Part shown: positions 59,166-64,000 of the stretch, piece by piece
How the letters are laid out: every line of letters starts with the position of its first letter
Numbering within the stretch: position 1 is the stretch's first letter
Assembly (NCBI GenBank): GCA_009823395.1
Contig: CM020502.1
Location: forward strand, 17,029,944 to 17,093,943
Reading direction: 5' to 3'
DNA from: Thamnaconus septentrionalis
Taxonomy: Eukaryota > Chordata > Actinopteri > Tetraodontiformes > Monacanthidae
DNA: 64,000 nt
Program-made: the position numbers and the translations under genes
The notes under the pieces: generated by a model
Database searches by the model: none
Told to the model about the DNA's origin: nothing
The model's input: the letters and a program-made list of their open reading frames with translations, nothing else

Positions 59166-59394
59166 GTATTAACAGATACTTATTAAGTTGCACTATATGT
59201 ATGAAGTGCTTTCAGGCAGACTGCTCTCTGCACAATGTGCATTCATTTTGGAATATGGAATGTCTTTGCAGACACATTTTTCATTTCCATTTAATTTGGG
59301 TCCCTGGATTTGAAAAATTGGAGAGTAAACCCCCATTAAAGAGTCACTGCCTCAGCATACCCGTCATCATTTACTCCCCGTGTTTTATTCATGG

Positions 59395-60120
59395 TGTTAC
59401 GACCGGCTGAGGATGTTAAAAGAGGAAGATCGTAACATAAAAACCCTCTGGAGATCAGTAGGTGTAAAATATTTAAAATAGGCTTTATTATCCGAAACAA
59501 AAAGAACTAGGCAAAACTACATCTGAGGGAGACCAAATGGTGCTGTTAACTCAATAAACAACGATAACAAAAAGAGACTCTTCAAAAAACGAGAGCTGTC
59601 TACCCAGAACAGAAGTTGTCAAAACCGGGAAAAGGAAAACCTCGCTATTTGCTTTACAAAAACAAAATACAAAAACAGCACCTCTAAACCCTACAAACTC
59701 TAACATAAATTGCACTATTCAAATCAAAGTTAGCTCGAAGCTCAGAAATAAATGAGATAACAAAAATCCAGCCCTTGGCCGCTCTAATGTAGTTTGTTTC
59801 TCACAATTCGAAGTTTTACGGTGCACTGTCCCGAGGCGTAATGGAAGGGAGGTCAGTCGCCCCGAAGTGTCGAGAAGTTGCTGCATAAGTAGCCAGCTGT
59901 CCCGTGATTGGATGCGTGTGGTTGGTTGGATGGTAGACTGCAGGCGGAGTCGAAGGCTGAGAGCGGGACTGAGCGCACCAATCAGAAGCAGACGGGACAG
60001 CAAGTGGGGCAAGCGGGCGCGAATGGTGTTGTGGCACCGGCACACCTAAATGAACATAAATTAACAAACAGACAGTGAATGGCACAGCGGGAGGAGGCGA
60101 GACGGCCGGTGGCCGTAACA
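59395..60120 (-). mobile_element. Solo LTR of an LTR retrotransposon, 726 bp
   Basis: Bounded by TGTTACG at the left and CGTAACA at the right, a TG...CA inverted pair typical of LTRs, and flanked on both sides by the same 4 bases, ATGG (59391-59394 and 60121-60124). On the minus strand an AATAAAGCC poly(A) signal sits near the 3' end (about 59486-59494), which fixes the orientation. No gag, pol or primer-binding site lies next to it, so recombination between the two LTRs has removed the interior. A Ty3/gypsy origin fits the 4-bp duplication but is not proven. Confidence 0.8.
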
Positions 60121-60124
60121 ATGG

Positions 60125-60894
60125 TGGAAAGTAAACTTTTACCCTCCAAGTCTGCCAGATGCCTCAATTTCAACAGAGGGAATGAAAAAAAAAATGGAGG
60201 CAAATCTCCATGTGCTGAATTTCACTGTGCATCTTTAATTCTGCTTCGTATGCATCAGAATGAATGAATCACCTGTGCAATGTCCTGAAGAGGGTGACTT
60301 AAGCTGATTTTGATTCAGATCGCCTTCTGTTCAAGCAGTGCCTCTCCACATGTTGGATATTATGTTTTGGTCTCATTAAAAAAAAATAAGTTTAAACAAA
60401 AAAATTGTTTTTGATATGAAAGTAATTACAATGGGATCTACTATGTCAAAGTCCAATAAGTAAAGGTATGAGGAAATGAAGTACCCTTGTCAACATATGT
60501 CATAGAAATCTTTCACTCATTTTTCATGAATTGTCATTTTGTTATCATTCTCATTTTCTCACTAATTTGCCGACTCGATTAGCACTTGCTGCTAAATGCT
60601 GGAATGTTTTACATCTCAAATTTGTTTAAATTGGACCAATTCCGCTACTGTGCAGGGTTAAATGTTGAGTGGCTTCTCAACCATTTACCCCGTTTTCCTT
60701 TAAAACACTGAGTGTGGGCTATTGGTAAAAGCCCTACACAGTCCACCTAGACATGAAGTGAAGGTCACTTTTCAATTGCGCTATTTGCATGTAAACAAAA
60801 AGACTGTTTCTTTCCCCAGTATATTTTTGAGAATGTGGTCAGTATAAGTTTTTTTATGACTTTTATGGAATAATAGAAGTAGAGTGCCCACCTT
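60125..60894. other. Intergenic, no gene seen
   Basis: AT-rich; nothing recognised. Confidence 0.6.
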
Positions 60895-61170
60895 GAGACT
60901 GGGGACAAAGTGTGGTTTGCATGTTCTCCTTGTGTCTGAGGGTTCTCTCCATGTACTCCAGTTTCAGACCCCGATCCAAAGACATGCAGGTTAGGCTAAT
61001 TGAAAAGTCTAAATTATCCGTAGATGTAATTCTGTGCGTTACTGTATAGCTATGTGAACTTGTCTACAGATTTACCCAGCCTTCACACCAGGACTTTATG
61101 GATAGACTCCAGGACAGCTGTGACCCAAAATGCAGGTGGATGAAAGCGCTGAAAGAATATGGATGGTTGG
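60895..61170 (+). repeat. SINE-type repeat body, headless copy
   Basis: 'gtggtttgcatgttctcctt', 'gggttctctccatgtactcc', 'ccaaagacatgcaggttagg', 'tctaaattatccgtagatg' and a 'gacccaaaatgcaggtgga' tail follow the family order. The tRNA-like head is missing. Confidence 0.7.
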
Positions 61171-62755
61171 ATGTTTCAAAAGGTTATTTAAGTTCACGCT
61201 CCGGTCGTCTCATTAAAAGCGGCCCATAAAATAATTAAAACCTTTGAAACCCGTCGATCTTCAGGCGCTCATCAGGGTGTCAGTAGCCTTCGCGTGACAG
61301 TTTCCAAGACAATCCAGGCAACTTCCATTGAACAGCTTCATCCGACCGCCTCTGGGGCTGTGTTGTCAAGTCTCGTCTGTTCCTTCGTTCCCTCCTCTAC
61401 CTTATCGGAAACACTGAGCTGTAATCCACCATCCAAACCTACCCTTCATGCTTTGACAGCAAACCAATTACGCCGACGCCGACGGAGACGCGCTGACTTG
61501 TAGGGATTCTGACCCTTGTTACAGCTCGTGACAGTGTTGGGATTAAAGTGGCGATAGCCAGTGTTAGGTTTCACGCCCAGTATATTTACAAACTCGCCGA
61601 GATGATGGTTTTCATTTTTTATTCTTCGACAAACATATTTTATTTTGGGCCAACATGGGGGATGATCGAAGTGTCGGCTGCCTGTGTTTTTCTCCCCACG
61701 TTACAATTGGCAAAAGCGCCGCCGCCGACCCTCAGACCGACCCCAATCATCACAAAGAGGGAAAGTGGAACGTGGTGCGCTGTGATGACCCAGTCCATTT
61801 CAGTAATCCCGCTCCTCCAAGAAATACCCTCTGCTGGGAGCTGATACATCGCAGCTGCCTTTAGATTTTAGAGACGTATCCCGCATGAGTGCTACCGCTG
61901 ATGGTAATCACCAAACCGAGCAGGCCATTATTGTTAGGATTATGCAAGTATGACTTGCATAATTTGAGATGGTCTTTTTCCAAGTTACTGCACCTAAACA
62001 AGCCCTTTAGATTTGGCTTGACTTTCTATATAAGGAGTCGAGCTGATGATCAGTGTAACGTCTCTGCGAACATTTATTGAAATGCAGGTGAGGCGTCACT
62101 GCATGAGAGGTACTAGCCAGCCAATCACAAGGGAGTGGGCTCTTCCATTTTGTAAGGCCCCTACAGCTCAAACTAGGAGTTTTGCGACCAAGAAAAGCTT
62201 GTTTATTGTTGCATGTAGACCACGAAAATGAATTTATTAAATCTGAAAATGGCCATGAGATGGCCCTCTTTTCAGCCGTTGTCGTGGTCACATGATGTCA
62301 CAATGTGAAAAGCATGATGAAGAGGACTATTGGAATAAGAGCTGAAACGTTAAACAGTTGGACAGGTGCATTCAAAAGTTTAAAGGACAAATTAAGTTCA
62401 CCTGCGAAGGTTAAGAGCATTTTAGATACATTCAGAAATTTTCAGCCTAAAGCCAAATATCCAGAACTGTTACATCTGAAATAACTTGCCACTCAGTCTC
62501 AGGGTTTCCCACTTACAGCTCTTTTAAAGTTTAACTGAAGAACTGGTTACTATCTGATCAAACTAGTTCACACCTGTGCACATCCTCATACAATAATCAT
62601 TAATTATGAATGGCTGTAATTAATCATTTGTTTTCTTGTGTGCGTTTTTTTTTTTTTTTTAATGGCCTATTTTTATCAGCAATGGGTCATACAACTGATA
62701 TGTAAAATATGTAATAAATGAACATGCCTTGTCTTATATCTTATCCATTATATTC
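61171..62755. other. Intergenic, no gene seen
   Basis: 61250-61870 is moderately GC-rich with a small (GCCGAC)-like cluster near 61472-61490. No coding exon or RNA gene is recognised. Confidence 0.55.
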
Positions 62756-62942
62756 TGGTTCTGCCCTAGGATTCTTCCCACAGGGGAGTTTTTCCCAGCC
62801 ACTGTCGCATCTTGCTTGCTCCGGGGGCCCGGTTGGTTCTCTCTGATTGTATAAAGCGCTTTGAGACGCCTCTGGTTGTGATTTAGTGCTGTACAAATAA
62901 AATTATATTATTATCATTATTATTATTATTATTATTATTATG
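62756..62942 (+). repeat. Retroelement-type 3' tail with (ATT)n
   Basis: 'gggagtttttcccagccac', 'gtcgcatcttgcttgctc', 'tataaagcgctttgagacg' and 'gtgctgtacaaataaaatta' followed by (ATT)n (62907-62940) form a tail unit found in many fish genomes. Short and 5' truncated; the parent family is not assigned. Confidence 0.65.
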
Positions 62943-63396
62943 GATATGTTGTCACAGATACAGATAGAGACAACTTCATTTATCCCACCAGGGGCAAATG
63001 GTTTGAGCAACTTGCATACCAACATACAGAGCCACAAGTACATTCAACAAAATTAGGTCGACAGAGTAGAATAAAATGGCAGGGAATATAGTGGAGTCAT
63101 TGATCAATAGACAAACAATAAATCAATCAATCAATAAAGGGGGTTAGTGATATTAACCAATAAGACAGTACATTGGTAAGAGAATAAAAGTCTAACAAGG
63201 AATTTAAGAGGGGAATAGCAGAGTGAATCAAAGATTCCAGGAAAGGGTTACTCTTACAATCAGGTGAGACATACCGATGACCAGAGAGCAATAAAGAACA
63301 TTCCTTAGCAAGAACTTGACCAGGAGAAGAGAGGATGCTTTTTGCTTTCCTTAGAGTTGGTTGGTTACAAAAACTTGTCAAGGCTTTTGTTTTCAT
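62943..63396 (-). mobile_element. Rex-like LINE 3' end with reverse-transcriptase C-terminus
   Basis: On the minus strand, an open frame at 63396-63127 carries KAKSILSSPGQVL, LLLSGHRYVSPDCKSN and a final SLIHSAIPLLNSLL. This resembles the last part of the Rex/CR1-type LINE polyprotein, which ends in a (S)-F-(I/V)-P-x-(A)-I-x-L-L-N type motif. Downstream, the 3' UTR ends in 'ggtgggataaatgaagttgt' and (TATC)-like repeats at about 62955-62975, a normal LINE terminus. 5' truncated, so not mobile. Confidence 0.7.
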
Positions 63397-64000
63397 TACT
63401 GTTTACAATGTTCACGTATGTTTGCAAAGAAAGCCATGAAATAGTTTTAATTGCCCTCTACTCTGGGAAGATCTATTTATGGAACAAAAGACGGAACTTA
63501 GCCGACGGCTACAACCTGTCACGTTTACATTATTCTATGGTGACGTTCATTACCTTGCTCTGTCATTCTCAAATAGACAAAATTGAACTGAATTAAAATT
63601 GAATAGCACGGCAGAACCAACGCGACAAATCTGGAACCTAAAGAAAGTCCCCTGTGTCCAAAAAGCAGACCAAAAAAATGTAAGAAAAGAAGATTTGAGT
63701 TTGGCGTCAGCACTTTCGCCTCAGCAGAGTCCTTCACACTCCAGCGAACCTCAGTGCGGAGCGTCTGGGTGAGGAAGCACATACTTTACGTGCACCTTAT
63801 TACTCTTTGGCTTAAGGGCTAACTTTCTATCTGTATGTAATTGTCGCTGAGTAACTTTTGTTGGTAATAAACCTCTCAGGTTTCAAGGATTCTCCTAGTG
63901 CGCTTCAGTCTGCGCAAAACTCATTAGGCTTGCATCAGATAACGAGCGACGGCGGCGGCGTGATCACCCAGTTTGTCGCTCTGCCCATAATGAAAACTGT
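63397..64000. other. Right edge, no gene seen
   Basis: No coding exon is recognised. The last 80 bases hold a GCGACGGCGGCGGCG cluster; whether it belongs to a neighbouring gene outside the window cannot be told. Confidence 0.5.

Larger units (their letters stand above)
55856..59394. other. Intergenic, no gene seen
   Basis: 56950-57480 includes 'ccaagatggcagcccattca' and two 'ccaatcagaatga' words and may be an old transposon. A 23-bp hairpin lies at 58279-58301. A SINE-type tail fragment lies at 59115-59165. No coding exon is supported. Confidence 0.55.

Noticed and set aside
59719..60121. Minus-strand open frames of 100-108 codons
   Set aside because: They lie in the GC-rich half of the solo LTR and have no similarity to gag, pol or host proteins.

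Overview
The window is vertebrate nuclear DNA, almost certainly from a teleost fish. Three things point there: a split gene with GT-AG introns that encodes a delta-type opioid receptor, long (GT)n and (TA)n microsatellites, and dispersed repeats of kinds I recognise from fish genomes (tRNA-like-headed SINE-type repeats, a Rex-like LINE 3' end, another LINE 3' remnant, hAT and Harbinger MITEs, a solo LTR). I cannot name the species. There are no bacterial operons, CRISPR arrays or prokaryotic genes, and most long reading frames are chance frames or microsatellite frames.

The one gene I can support lies on the minus strand from about 17.45 kb down to position 1, where it leaves the window unfinished. 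It is an opioid receptor delta 1 gene (oprd1; a or b ohnolog not resolved). Exon 1 is at 17195-16936 (start codon, N-terminus, TM1). Intron 1 is 15.7 kb. Exon 2 is at 1275-920 (TM2 to TM4). Intron 2 is 713 bp. Exon 3 starts at 206 and runs off the left edge (ECL2, TM5, ICL3). The three pieces join in frame into 274 visible residues. A GC-rich promoter region lies just upstream, with a TATA-like box and a CRE-like site in suitable positions.

Intron 1 (1276-16935) holds no other gene. It contains a hAT terminal fragment near 1.75-1.88 kb, an old SINE-type relic near 7.0-7.2 kb, and a frameshifted LINE reverse-transcriptase C-terminus with 3' tail near 13.86-14.28 kb.

From 17.6 to 64 kb I find no convincing host coding exon. 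This 46 kb flank upstream of oprd1 is a gene-poor stretch with mobile-element remains. Three of these are nearly complete and bounded by target-site duplications: a 682-bp Harbinger-type MITE at 47902-48583 (TAA duplication), a 350-bp hAT MITE at 55498-55847 (8-bp duplication, one mismatch) and a 726-bp solo LTR at 59395-60120 (4-bp duplication). Others are a Harbinger-type fragment with a broken SANT/Myb-like reading frame near 28.4 kb, a foldback at 27.18-27.27 kb, a face-to-face SINE-type pair at 21.16-21.73 kb, and two retroelement tails side by side at 62.76-63.40 kb. Several stretches outside the repeats look like conserved noncoding (regulatory) DNA by composition and motif content, but only an alignment could show that.

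I see no new biological system. The most useful observations are the exact structure of the oprd1 fragment, its promoter candidates, the dated insertion footprints, and a short unexplained GC-rich exon-like patch at 43.42-43.48 kb.
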